Positions 51,696 through 59,690 of a DNA stretch of 62,509 nucleotides are shown here, one piece after another. Within the stretch, counting starts at the first letter, position 1; every line of letters starts with the position of its first letter. This stretch comes from JABJOE01 sp964344145 (GTDB lineage Bacteria > Patescibacteriota > Patescibacteriia > UBA9934): the NCBI GenBank assembly GCA_964344145.1, contig CAYFME010000009.1, positions 1-62,509 on the forward strand, in the 5' to 3' direction. A program made the translations under genes and the position numbers. The notes beneath the pieces are model-generated. The model was not told the DNA's origin. It did no database searches and was given only the letters and a program-made list of their open reading frames with translations.

Positions 51696-51728
51696 CCCGT
51701 ATGTACAAAGACGGTCTGTACATACGGG
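51696..51728. repeat. 12-bp perfect inverted repeat
   Basis: CCCGTATGTACA (51696-51707) and TGTACATACGGG (51717-51728), spaced by 9 bp, with a smaller CCCGA/TCGGGA hairpin about 20 bp further on. The surrounding 51539-51896 holds no convincing gene. Confidence 0.5.
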
Positions 51729-51896
51729 GCACGAGCAACTCGTATATATCCCGAGTGCTGTCGGGATCGCATCAGGCCCGTGTATCCCATGATTTAATGG
51801 CATCCAGCGGTAGGCTCATGGGTTCGCCACCTTAACCCGCTAGTATTGGTAGTTGACAGTTTATTGACTTAACAACTCGTTGGTCATTGAACAAAA

Positions 51897-51930
51897 ATCT
51901 CTGCACGTGCTGGGATTCACATGCAGAGAT
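51897..51930 (-). terminator. Terminator of the gene at 51951-52373
   Basis: ATCTCTGCA/TGCAGAGAT stem, followed on the minus strand by TTTTTG. Confidence 0.7.
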
Positions 51931-51950
51931 GCTTATCCCAGTTATATTGT

Positions 51951-52373
51951 CTAGCTCGCAAAGATATTGCGCAGATTGTCCTCAAATTCGTCTACAGCTT
52001 TCTGAATCTTTGGATTAGATACTTGTGTTTTAGATTCTTCAGGCAAATCTCTGAATCGCTCCGTTATCTTTATGAATTGTGTAATCCCCTTATCAACCAT
52101 CCGGAGATCGTCAGACGTCAGCAGCTCAAGGACTTTCTGAGCAATGTATTGATCTGTGACGCCAGTGTCGTACATTGATCTAAGAAGGTAGTAGGAAACG
52201 TTCCTTAGTCTCTTAGATCCCATTACTCGTGCCGACTCTTCGGGATTCATTGCACCCTGTGAGCCGATGCTTCCGACCACTTTTGCGGCTTCCTTGGGAG
52301 AACCTGTTTCATGCAATGCCTCTACAAATTGCATATCTTTGATCAGTTTTGTTTGTGGTGAGTATTTGGGCAT
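51951..52373 (-). CDS. Hypothetical protein, possibly terminase-small-subunit-like
   Basis: 140 residues, helical. The N-terminal SPQTKLIKDMQFVEALHETG then SPKEAAKVVGSIGS resembles the HTH of small terminase subunits, but no large subunit is present, so the assignment is weak. It starts 3 nt after the U-tract of an intrinsic terminator, so expression probably needs antitermination. Confidence 0.45.
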   Translation of the reverse strand: MPKYSPQTKLIKDMQFVEALHETGSPKEAAKVVGSIGSQGAMNPEESARVMGSKRLRNVSYYLLRSMYDTGVTDQYIAQKVLELLTSDDLRMVDKGITQFIKITERFRDLPEESKTQVSNPKIQKAVDEFEDNLRNIFAS

Positions 52374-52375
52374 AC

Positions 52376-52532
52376 AAAAAAGGCCTGCTCATCGAGCAGG
52401 TTCTTGTCATAGATAAACACCCGGCAGTTCTTACGAACCTACCCGGCCGTTTACCCGTTGCGAGCGGCGGAGGCTATCCTTGACTTCGAGATTGTCATCA
52501 ATCCGTCAGACTGTCGACTTTTTCAACGTTCT
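52376..52532 (-). ncRNA. Minus-strand leader/sRNA ending in terminator
   Basis: Promoter TTGCAC-16 bp-TATAAT (52561-52566 and 52539-52544 on the minus strand). The RNA of about 157 nt contains hairpins GATTG/CAATC and GTTC/GAAC, and ends in CCTGCTC-GAT-GAGCAGG and a six-U tract (52376-52400), directly before the ATG at 52373. It is either an attenuator leader for that gene or an independent small RNA. Confidence 0.55.
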
Positions 52533-52618
52533 AGAAATATTATAACAGGTATTGGGAATCGTGCAAGTGAATCGCTATCAAGGCTGGTCAGTTGTAAAAA
52601 AATAAGCTAGTCTATATT

Positions 52619-52744
52619 TGTCGAAGTTCAGCCAAACATGGCGATAGCCATGAGAACCGGTAGCGCTTAGTAAGCGGCACCGGTTAAAACAGTTCGGGCA
52701 CTACCGTGTTCGGCTGGGCTTCGACACCACCGGTGTCGCTTTTT
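52619..52744 (+). ncRNA. Plus-strand structured leader with attenuator-like terminator
   Basis: TGTCGAAG (52619-52626) pairs with CTTCGACA (52719-52726), enclosing AGCC/GGCT, ATGGC/GCCAT and AACCGGT/ACCGGTT hairpins. The terminator CGACACC/GGTGTCG plus T-run (52722-52744) shares CGACA with the closing stem, so the two are mutually exclusive. The protease ATG is 13 nt further on. I recognise no known riboswitch class. Confidence 0.55.
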
Positions 52745-52756
52745 AGTTAACACGAT

Positions 52757-54052
52757 ATGAATTTTCTCAGAAAAATAACGCCAATCTTTCTAGCTTTTTT
52801 CTTGTTTACCCTCCCCGCCACCACAGACGCAGCTAACGCAGATCACATCGTTTACATTGAATGCGGGTATATCATTTCCGGAAGCTATTATGCGATATCT
52901 GCTGGTTCTGGAGTGGTTATTTCAGACGGAGTCGTTATCACAAATGCACACGTTATCGTGGATGATGACAACTATTACTACGACTATTGCGCTGGGGGCG
53001 TTGCGCCCAATAGCTATACATCGCCAGAGTTAGAATTCTTCCTCGAACCTAGCGAGTTGGCAAGATACGATGATTACTTTGATTACGCTTTCATGCTTTC
53101 GTATGACTGGTCATGGAACGATTATTACTTCGACGATTTCGCTCTTGTCGGCAATGCAGATTCTCTTGTCTCCGGAGATTTTATAGAAGCTATTGGTTAC
53201 CCTGCAATTGGTGGGGCAACTATCACCTCCACCACAGGAACAGTTTCGGGATTTGAAGGAAGTAATTGGATCAAGTCTGACGTCGCCATTGATCACGGTA
53301 ACTCTGGTGGAGCTGCATTTGATTCAGAGGATTATCTGATTGGCATAACAACGCAAGCGGTCGCCGGTAGTATTTCCTCTATCGCATATATTCAGAACAT
53401 AAACGCTATCCTAGAGGATGCGTTGGGTGCATCGATGTTTGTAAGGGATTACAGTAACCTATTTGAGCCCGATAATTACGTTTGCTGGGATGATTTTTGT
53501 TACAACATTGGTATCGATGAAGACGAGGCTTCAAGTAATTTTAGCGAAACTGAATCTACGGCGTCTGATGACGAAGAAAAGACCGAGAGCAATCCTGCAA
53601 GTCAATCTACTGAATACGATGAAGAGCTTACTGAGCAGCTTGTCGGATACATCCTTTTACAAGTCGAATCAAATGGAGAGGCTTGGTACGTACATCCCGA
53701 AAAGAATAAAAGGTACTACATGAAGGATGGTGATGTCGCTTACGAAATGATGCGTTCATTCGGGCTCGGCATAACAGATGCAAATCTAGACGACATCCCT
53801 TATGTTGATACCGCAAACGAGATGCTTGAATCAGAAAGTATTTGCAATACCAACTCGATAGCAAATCAAGTGCGTGGTCAAATTTTGTTGCAAGTAGAGC
53901 AGCATGGGGAAGCGTGGTATGTACATCCAGATACATGCAAACGCATTTATATGAAAGACGGCGATACGGCCTATGACATTATGCGGTTTTTGAGTCTAGG
54001 TATATCCAATAGCAACCTTGCGAAGATTGAAGCGGGAATCTTAAATGAATAA
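52757..54052 (+). CDS. Secreted trypsin-like serine protease with two C-terminal GEAWYVHP repeats
   Basis: 431 residues. Signal peptide (about 1-25). Protease domain with His in VVITNAHV, Asp in YFDYAFMLS and Ser in DHGNSGGAAF, the HtrA/S1C catalytic triad. No PDZ domain. An acidic linker (about 250-290) leads to two copies of an element QILLQVEQHGEAWYVHP, then YMKDGDTAYDIMR and LGI, found in many Patescibacteria exported proteins. Likely acts outside the cell. No Shine-Dalgarno sequence; preceded by the structured leader. Confidence 0.82.
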   Translation: MNFLRKITPIFLAFFLFTLPATTDAANADHIVYIECGYIISGSYYAISAGSGVVISDGVVITNAHVIVDDDNYYYDYCAGGVAPNSYTSPELEFFLEPSELARYDDYFDYAFMLSYDWSWNDYYFDDFALVGNADSLVSGDFIEAIGYPAIGGATITSTTGTVSGFEGSNWIKSDVAIDHGNSGGAAFDSEDYLIGITTQAVAGSISSIAYIQNINAILEDALGASMFVRDYSNLFEPDNYVCWDDFCYNIGIDEDEASSNFSETESTASDDEEKTESNPASQSTEYDEELTEQLVGYILLQVESNGEAWYVHPEKNKRYYMKDGDVAYEMMRSFGLGITDANLDDIPYVDTANEMLESESICNTNSIANQVRGQILLQVEQHGEAWYVHPDTCKRIYMKDGDTAYDIMRFLSLGISNSNLAKIEAGILNE

Positions 54053-54061
54053 TACGAAATT

Positions 54062-54688
54062 ATGCTTACAAAAAAACAACTCAAAAGTAAATGGTGGCAT
54101 CGGCTCGCTGTTGTAATTTTTGTTGTTGCAGAAATCGTTGTGTTTATACTGGGTGGTTTGTTGGGCGGAGCTATCTATTACGATTACAATGATTCTCTCG
54201 AAAAAATTGCTCTGGAATCGTTTGAAGATTATAACGGTCGATATCAAAAAACCGATAATAGTCTAAACGATTTTTTTGATGAATATGAAAATGTAGGATG
54301 CTACGATCGGACAAACGATGACATTGATTATATCAGCAGATCTGGTTTTGATGACATATTTTGCAACCCTGATATCGAAAATTTTGTAGACTATGTATTC
54401 GATGAAGATATCCAATCATATGGCAACTATTCACGATCCGAACTCACAGAATTGATAGAATCCACTTATGAAGATAGCAAAAGAGTTCCTTACTGCACGA
54501 GTCCCTCTAGTTACTATTCGTGCTCCTCAAACAATTTAGTTTCCTATAACTACATTCAGCCCGATATGACAATTAGCATTGCCGCAGGTCTTGGCAGTGG
54601 TATTGTTGGATTGATTATTGTGGGATTATTCTTATACATCATCTATCGCTACGGCATTTTATACATAGCTTTTGGGAGAAAACACTAA
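54062..54688 (+). CDS. Membrane protein with two TM segments, unknown
   Basis: 208 residues. Membrane segments near the N-terminus (about 15-40) and the C-terminus (about 175-200) flank an acidic Asp/Tyr-rich outside domain with several cysteines. Follows the protease by 9 bp. Codon use is AT-leaning. Confidence 0.6.
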   Translation: MLTKKQLKSKWWHRLAVVIFVVAEIVVFILGGLLGGAIYYDYNDSLEKIALESFEDYNGRYQKTDNSLNDFFDEYENVGCYDRTNDDIDYISRSGFDDIFCNPDIENFVDYVFDEDIQSYGNYSRSELTELIESTYEDSKRVPYCTSPSSYYSCSSNNLVSYNYIQPDMTISIAAGLGSGIVGLIIVGLFLYIIYRYGILYIAFGRKH

Positions 54689-54695
54689 TCAAACT

Positions 54696-55262
54696 ATGTC
54701 GCAAGAACCCAACGATCAAGAGAAGCAGGTTTTCATGCAGATGATCATATGTGATTTGGATTACATAGCCGCCCGATCGTTATTTGCTCAAGGCCTCGTT
54801 GTTACAGGTGCACGATTGGCAAATGAAGTAATTGAAAGGTGCGCCAAAGCCCTCTTGTGGTCTCTCGGTAGAGATGATCTGGTTGCGGGAATCAAAAGCT
54901 GGGGAGGCAATATGAGCCACGACATAATCAAAATTATCGATCTATTGGAGGACGAAGGGATAGTAGATTTAAATCTAAACGATGAGGAGAGGAAGGTCTT
55001 GTCCGAATTATATAACAGCTATAGATCACGTTTTGCGGATAGTATTTTACAAGGAAATATCTCAACTGATATTGGTTTCGGAGACATTACTATTGTCGAC
55101 AAGGTTGTACACTCTTTGAGAGAAAATATTGTGCTACATCCTAAGTTTGATCAGAAAATGATTATTGAACTGTTGCAGGATGATCCTCATGCGGCAGGGG
55201 CATTAACTGTTGGTAGGTCTGATGCCAAGCATACCCTAAAATCAAACAATCAGTACTTTTAA
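54696..55262 (+). CDS. Hypothetical protein with HEPN-like helical domain
   Basis: 188 residues, all-helical. RLANEVIERCAKALLW, then SHDIIKIIDLL and ELYNSYRSRFADS, resembles the HEPN layout, but the R-x4-6-H ribonuclease motif is not clear. ATG at 54696; an in-frame TTG at 54672 would overlap the upstream gene. Confidence 0.5.
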   Translation: MSQEPNDQEKQVFMQMIICDLDYIAARSLFAQGLVVTGARLANEVIERCAKALLWSLGRDDLVAGIKSWGGNMSHDIIKIIDLLEDEGIVDLNLNDEERKVLSELYNSYRSRFADSILQGNISTDIGFGDITIVDKVVHSLRENIVLHPKFDQKMIIELLQDDPHAAGALTVGRSDAKHTLKSNNQYF

Positions 55263-55298
55263 TGAGCACAAGGATTTTTTATGCTAGGATTTGGTTAT

Positions 55299-55706
55299 AT
55301 GAAAAAAATGCTATTTATTCTTCCAATATTCTTGCTTGGTGCGGGCTGTAACTCTGCTAGTGCACCTTATTCGTCTTACAACTCATCCGGGTATCGATTT
55401 GATGATGTACTGGAGGACTACGATTATGGCTATGAGTGGGCGGAGGATGAAGACATAGATAATTTTGAAGATTGTCAGTACGAATTTGGGTCTAGTGATG
55501 CCGAGGATGGTTGTAATGACTACGTTCGAGATAACTATTCAGGTTATCGTTCATTCGGCAGTTATGATTGCACAGAGGACTGTAGTGGTCACGAAGCTGG
55601 CTATGAGTGGGCCGAAGATAACGATATAGATGACGAGGATGATTGCTACGGAAATTCTCAATCATTTGTTGAAGGATGCTGGCAGTATGTCGAAGACTAC
55701 TACTAA
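55299..55706 (+). CDS. Acidic lipoprotein with internal repeats
   Basis: 135 residues. Lipobox LLGAGC at residue ~17. Two repeats of the type YEWAEDEDIDNFEDC and GYEWAEDNDIDDEDDC, each followed by a Cys-containing segment. Very acidic, Tyr-rich. Probably surface-exposed. An in-frame ATG at 55281 is an alternative. Confidence 0.65.
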   Translation: MKKMLFILPIFLLGAGCNSASAPYSSYNSSGYRFDDVLEDYDYGYEWAEDEDIDNFEDCQYEFGSSDAEDGCNDYVRDNYSGYRSFGSYDCTEDCSGHEAGYEWAEDNDIDDEDDCYGNSQSFVEGCWQYVEDYY

Positions 55707-56256
55707 AATTGCCACGACGATCTTTTTTCTCGTATTTGTAATTTTTGCTGGTTACATTTCCTTTAGATTTTCGTCGACGGACATGAGTTCAAGTTTTGAT
55801 GACCAAGAAGGTTACATCACTGTCACGGAAGGTAAAATAGCCTTCTCAGATCCATGGACGTTTGGCGTTTGGGATTGTGGCAGTTATGACAATGGCCATA
55901 ACCCTACAGAAGAGAAAGACCTTGTTTGCGATAATGGGCATATCATTCACTCTTATGCTGGAGAGACCTATGCAACTGGACCAATAGTCAAAATAAGCGA
56001 TGATAAGTTTTTGTTCATTGGTGGCGCAGATTTGTCTTGGGATGATAATTCAAAGACCATTGGGGTTGTGATGGATGATTCAGGGTCTTTAATGGTTGTT
56101 GCTTTGAATGAAGAAATTGAATCAATCCTAGCCAACCCACGCATCATAGGGCCAGTTGTGATAGAGGCAGTTCCTAACGGAGTGTATAGAGTATATGCCA
56201 GCAACCCCGATCTGCATGAAAATATGTATGTTTTTGTTGAACGCATTTCGGATTAA
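55687..56256 (+). CDS. Membrane-anchored secreted protein, unknown
   Basis: 189 residues. N-terminal membrane segment (about 7-27) and a beta-rich outside domain with two cysteines. Overlaps the lipoprotein gene by 20 bp, so it is the last gene of the protease operon. Confidence 0.58.
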   Translation: MSKTTTKIATTIFFLVFVIFAGYISFRFSSTDMSSSFDDQEGYITVTEGKIAFSDPWTFGVWDCGSYDNGHNPTEEKDLVCDNGHIIHSYAGETYATGPIVKISDDKFLFIGGADLSWDDNSKTIGVVMDDSGSLMVVALNEEIESILANPRIIGPVVIEAVPNGVYRVYASNPDLHENMYVFVERISD

Positions 56257-56323
56257 AATCTGCCAGACGGAATAAATGTGAGTTCGTTGCAGTGGGGAGT
56301 GCGGGAGATTTGTATAAAAGGCC

Positions 56324-56578
56324 CTAATACCACTGACCTTTAAAGTAATCGGCGCTGATCGTTGCACATTCCTCTACCCTGGTCAGCCAATCCTCAAAGC
56401 GCACGTCATCCGCCTGATCATCATATGCCTTGTAAATCATGTAGGCCCGATGGTTGCATTCTTCTGCGGAAAACTCTACCTGCGCCGTCCAATAGCGGTC
56501 TAGCATGGAAAAGAATATTGTTACAGCAAACACTGCAAAAACAATCCACACTACGTGCATGTTGTCTTTTAACTTCAT
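56324..56578 (-). CDS. Small single-pass membrane protein, unknown
   Basis: 84 residues. One membrane segment (about 8-25) then a soluble part with two cysteines (SAEECNHRAYM, VEECATIS). No family recognised. Confidence 0.5.
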   Translation of the reverse strand: MKLKDNMHVVWIVFAVFAVTIFFSMLDRYWTAQVEFSAEECNHRAYMIYKAYDDQADDVRFEDWLTRVEECATISADYFKGQWY

Positions 56579-56668
56579 AAACTGAAATGAATGAGTTAAA
56601 CGTGTATTGGATTATATCTAAAAAACCAAACACCCGCCTCACTCTCTCGGCAAGTGAATCCAAGATTC

Positions 56669-56687
56669 ACTGCCCACATACTGACCA
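56669..56687 (+). repeat. Arm-type-like repeat 2 (internal)
   Basis: ACTGCCCACATACTGACCA, matching 49681-49699 except for one base. Adjacent inverted repeat AGTGAATC/GATTCACT at 56653-56671. It may mark a former right end of the element. Confidence 0.5.
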
Positions 56688-56732
56688 TGAGTGATGGCAG
56701 GTGGGATATATCGGACTATATAGTTCCGTTTA

Positions 56733-56972
56733 TCAATTCAGTGCTTTCCAAATTTCATCCTCACCAAACTCCCACTCAAGTAATTTTTTGAAAATCTTTT
56801 GATTGATAAGACGATTGAGATTTTTTTGAATCGTATACTTACGGCCATCGTTTGGGTGTTTAACCAAAACATGGCTTCCTTTGCCATGTTTTGTCTCGAC
56901 TTGGAGACCGAGCTTTCGACAAGCTCTGATCCATTGTCGCTGCGTGATGTCAGCTAAACTCCTGCTAGGCAT
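56733..56972 (-). CDS. hicA: HicA-type mRNA interferase toxin
   Basis: 79 residues. HicA core with the catalytic-type His in GKGSHVLVKHP and a double-stranded RNA-binding-like fold. Follows hicB with an 8-bp overlap, the reverse of the common hicA-hicB order. Confidence 0.8.
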   Translation of the reverse strand: MPSRSLADITQRQWIRACRKLGLQVETKHGKGSHVLVKHPNDGRKYTIQKNLNRLINQKIFKKLLEWEFGEDEIWKALN

Positions 56973-57303
56973 ACACCCGTTCTTCGACTTGTGCTACATC
57001 ACCTCGCTGTCGAAGAATCGTGTCATTGCAAAGATGTGCCGGAATTTCAAAGTAGGTGAAGATCGCATCTTTGATCGTTTCACTAACATCATTGGGATAG
57101 GAATTGCCACCTGTAATGATACCATCGACATTCTTGGACTCCGCAACCCACTCACCAGATTCCTGATGAACAACTTTAAACTCAATTCCACCAACACGGT
57201 CAATCGTGCTCTGTAATGCTTGAATACGAACATCTGCTCGGTCATCGGTAAGACCTAGCTTTCTGGCTAATTGCCCCATATAAAAAGCGAGACGTGTAAA
57301 CAT
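56965..57303 (-). CDS. hicB: HicB-like antitoxin
   Basis: About 112 residues. The partial RNase H fold GEWVAESKNVDGIITGG, then DVSETIKDAIFTYFE, is the HicB signature. The C-terminus lacks a clear HTH. ATG at 57301-57303; a GTG at 57318 is possible. Confidence 0.75.
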   Translation of the reverse strand: MFTRLAFYMGQLARKLGLTDDRADVRIQALQSTIDRVGGIEFKVVHQESGEWVAESKNVDGIITGGNSYPNDVSETIKDAIFTYFEIPAHLCNDTILRQRGDVAQVEERVYA

Positions 57304-57477
57304 ATATTTCAATCCCACTAGTAGTGTACCAGAGGAGAAGAGAAAGGCAATCTATCGTACAAGATTTAGCCTATTTTAGCAATACATGAAGCCAATTTGG
57401 CTACTGGCGCCCTTTGGGGCTGATTGCGCCCGCTCCAAAAGAATTTCTCAGATGTTAGCCAATTCCCACAATTATTC

Positions 57478-57505
57478 TTGACAAGATTTTGTATATATGT
57501 AAATT
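57478..57505 (+). promoter_or_regulatory. Promoter of the ParB-like gene
   Basis: TTGACA (57478-57483), 16-bp spacer, TAAATT (57500-57505), 13 nt before the ATG. Confidence 0.55.
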
Positions 57506-57518
57506 GCAGAAAAATTTT

Positions 57519-58412
57519 ATGATCAAGACATCAGAGTATCAAATTGAGTTTACGGATCTCCCTATCAAATTCATCGAGGAAGATCCTCACCAGCCTCGAA
57601 CGACCGAGAATACAGACAAAGAGCGCAAGAGTCGCCTTATGGTCTCCATACGGGCTATTGGTCTACAACAGCCCATTGCTGTCTCGAAAGTTGCCACAAA
57701 TAAATACCTGATCATCGACGGACATCGAAGGTATCGATGTGCACGAGATTTAAATCTGGAAAAGGTTCCATGTCGTGTTTATCCTAAATTACAGCCAGGA
57801 GAGCTTGAACGTGTTCGTTTTGAAATTCAAAACAACCGCCGCCAGTGGAAACCGCTCGAGCGAGCGAAAGCGTTAGCTCGCATTAAGCATGAAGCCGGAA
57901 TTACAAACAATAAGGACCTCGCTAAAGCTCTTTTCATTACAGACACTTTGGTTAGCACCTCGCTACGCTTGAATGAGCAAAGTGAGCAATACCAAAAGAT
58001 GATTGAGGAGTATGACATTCAAGGTACATATTTGGTCGAGTTCCTAAAGTTGCTACCAAAGATTCGTCCAGTAGGTAATTTCGGTATCGATGACATCGTG
58101 CGAATCATTTTTAAGAAGACAAAGTGTAAGTTGATTGGTAGTGCCAAGGACTACAGAACGCTTGGCCGTATTTTTATGCGTGCATCTGCGAACCAGGAGT
58201 ACATCTTGGAATTCCTGAATGATGATGACATGAACTTTAAGCTTCTCGAGCTCGATACTGTCCAATCAGGATTCTCATTACAAGTTGAAAAGATCATGGA
58301 CAAAATGCGGGATAGACGAAAACGAGGTGCTACTTTTTCAGAGAAGGACGAAATCATCATGCGAGAATTGCAGAAAATGTTGAACGACTACTTCACTAAT
58401 CCACGCTCATAG
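57519..58412 (+). CDS. ParB/Srx-fold protein
   Basis: 297 residues. N-terminal ParB-like domain with EEDPHQPRT and YLIIDGHRRYRCARDL, the CTP-binding motif region, followed by an HTH-like segment (NNKDLAKALFITDTLVSTSL) and a long helical C-terminal part. It lies 17 bp before a transposase gene, with no partner ParA. It may be a DNA-binding accessory of the element. Confidence 0.72.
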   Translation: MIKTSEYQIEFTDLPIKFIEEDPHQPRTTENTDKERKSRLMVSIRAIGLQQPIAVSKVATNKYLIIDGHRRYRCARDLNLEKVPCRVYPKLQPGELERVRFEIQNNRRQWKPLERAKALARIKHEAGITNNKDLAKALFITDTLVSTSLRLNEQSEQYQKMIEEYDIQGTYLVEFLKLLPKIRPVGNFGIDDIVRIIFKKTKCKLIGSAKDYRTLGRIFMRASANQEYILEFLNDDDMNFKLLELDTVQSGFSLQVEKIMDKMRDRRKRGATFSEKDEIIMRELQKMLNDYFTNPRS

Positions 58413-58429
58413 AAGCGAATTAAATACAT

Positions 58430-59482
58430 ATGGAAGCTACAACGCTTGCGAAAGTTAGAGAGGAAATCGGGAGGATTGAGTCATTGGAGGACAAGATGGA
58501 ATTCATGAAACAAGTGTTTGGGCCGGATACAGTCAAGTTGGTTGATAAAGTACAGACATCCAATGCTGATGTTGATGCTAAGATTCAATCGCTTAAAAGT
58601 CGTGGTTTGCCGCCAGGCGAAATCGAAGGCCATCTAAAGGAGGTAGAAGGCATCGAGGTATCACGTCGACAAGTACATCAGGCAATGGATCAGCTAATTC
58701 CTGATATGCAAGAATGGCTTAATCGTCCGTTGGAAAGATTATACCCTATTGTTTTTCTGGACGGGATGCGAGTAGCAGTTAGAGATAACGGACGTACAAT
58801 CAAAAAATGTAGTTATCACATGATCGGCGTGAATGAGGACGGTCAAAAAGAATTGCTTGGAATCTGGGTAGCAGATACGGAGGGAGCGAAGTTTTGGTCA
58901 CAGGTTTTAACAGAGGTTAAGAATCGAGGCGTCGAAGACATTCTCATTGCATGTGTTGATGGTCTTACAGGTTTTCCAGAGGCGATTGAGGGCGTTTTCC
59001 CACAAACGAGGGTTCAGCTTTGTATTAACCATCTAACACGTAACACAACAAAGCGGATTGGCGGCAAAAACAAGGAGCGATTCTATCGAGATCTCAAGAG
59101 TATTTACACTGCACCCACTGAGGACGCTGCACTAGACGCACTCCAGGCAGTTAGGGAAAAATGGGGGGAGAATGGTGCGCAGTTTGAAACATGTCTAAAG
59201 GTGTGGGAGGAAAAATGGCCAGATCTTTCCGTATTTTTTGGCTTCACGAACGAGGTGCGTAGAATGATTTACACCACTAATTATGTTGAAAGTCTACATA
59301 GTCAGCTGCGAAGAAAAACTCGATCGACGAGTTGGTTTTCAAGCGATGAAAAGTTGAGGCTGGCGTTGTATGCTGCACAACGAGATATCACTCGAAAATG
59401 GAAAGATTCACCAATTAAGCACTGGGGAGAAATTTATGCTCAGCTGACGAACATGTACCCCGATCGAGTGAAATGGTGCTAA
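58430..59482 (+). CDS. IS256-family (mutator-type) transposase
   Basis: 350 residues, a little shorter than IS256 (~390). DDE elements: VFLDGMRVAV (first Asp), ACVDGLTGFPEAI (second Asp) and IYTTNYVESLHSQLRRKT (Glu region). LCINHLTRNTTK is also family-typical. I found no terminal inverted repeats around it, so it may serve the element rather than be a separate insertion sequence. Confidence 0.85.
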   Translation: MEATTLAKVREEIGRIESLEDKMEFMKQVFGPDTVKLVDKVQTSNADVDAKIQSLKSRGLPPGEIEGHLKEVEGIEVSRRQVHQAMDQLIPDMQEWLNRPLERLYPIVFLDGMRVAVRDNGRTIKKCSYHMIGVNEDGQKELLGIWVADTEGAKFWSQVLTEVKNRGVEDILIACVDGLTGFPEAIEGVFPQTRVQLCINHLTRNTTKRIGGKNKERFYRDLKSIYTAPTEDAALDALQAVREKWGENGAQFETCLKVWEEKWPDLSVFFGFTNEVRRMIYTTNYVESLHSQLRRKTRSTSWFSSDEKLRLALYAAQRDITRKWKDSPIKHWGEIYAQLTNMYPDRVKWC

Positions 59483-59487
59483 ATATC

Positions 59488-59556
59488 AAATCACCCTCGG
59501 CTACTTCCTCGGATTTACTGCCCATATACGGCCCATAAAGTAGCTAAGGGTGATTT
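59488..59556. repeat. Long inverted repeat enclosing arm-type-like repeat 3
   Basis: AAATCACCCT plus GCTACTT on the left pairs with AAGTAGC plus AGGGTGATTT on the right (17 of 19 pairs). The loop holds ACTGCCCATATACGGCCCA (59517-59535). It also could terminate the transposase transcript. Confidence 0.55.
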
Positions 59557-59667
59557 TGATTGGGAACGTGCGTGAAGAATGGGAATCGACGTTTAGCTAG
59601 TCAACACAACCGAGAATCAACTTTTAGCCACGCCTGCCGAACCCATCGTATTTGCTGCATGATTCTT

Positions 59668-59690
59668 TTCGAATCCCTGTCCGGGAACCA
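59668..59690 (+). repeat. attR: 23-bp copy of the tRNA-Gln 3' end
   Basis: Identical to 49554-49576. Confidence 0.9.

Larger units (their letters stand above)
49554..59690. mobile_element. 10.1-kb integrative element in tRNA-Gln
   Basis: Bounded by a 23-bp direct repeat of the tRNA-Gln 3' end. A tyrosine integrase sits just inside attL pointing outward. Contents: HTH excisionase-like gene, two hypothetical genes, divergent leader RNAs, protease operon, hicB-hicA, ParB-like and IS256-type genes. No conjugation, capsid or portal gene is visible. The DNA is AT-richer than the flanks and contains no GC-rich locus. Confidence 0.88.

Noticed and set aside
51564..51797. Frame of 77 codons in the element's non-coding region
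   Set aside because: It crosses several strong palindromes, has poor codon pattern and no recognisable sequence.
57304..59667. A discrete IS256 insertion sequence with terminal repeats
   Set aside because: I could not find matching inverted ends or target duplications; the long inverted repeat at 59488-59556 is one-sided.
49554..59690. Complete prophage
   Set aside because: No capsid, portal, large terminase, tail or lysis gene is visible; only one weak terminase-small-like candidate exists.
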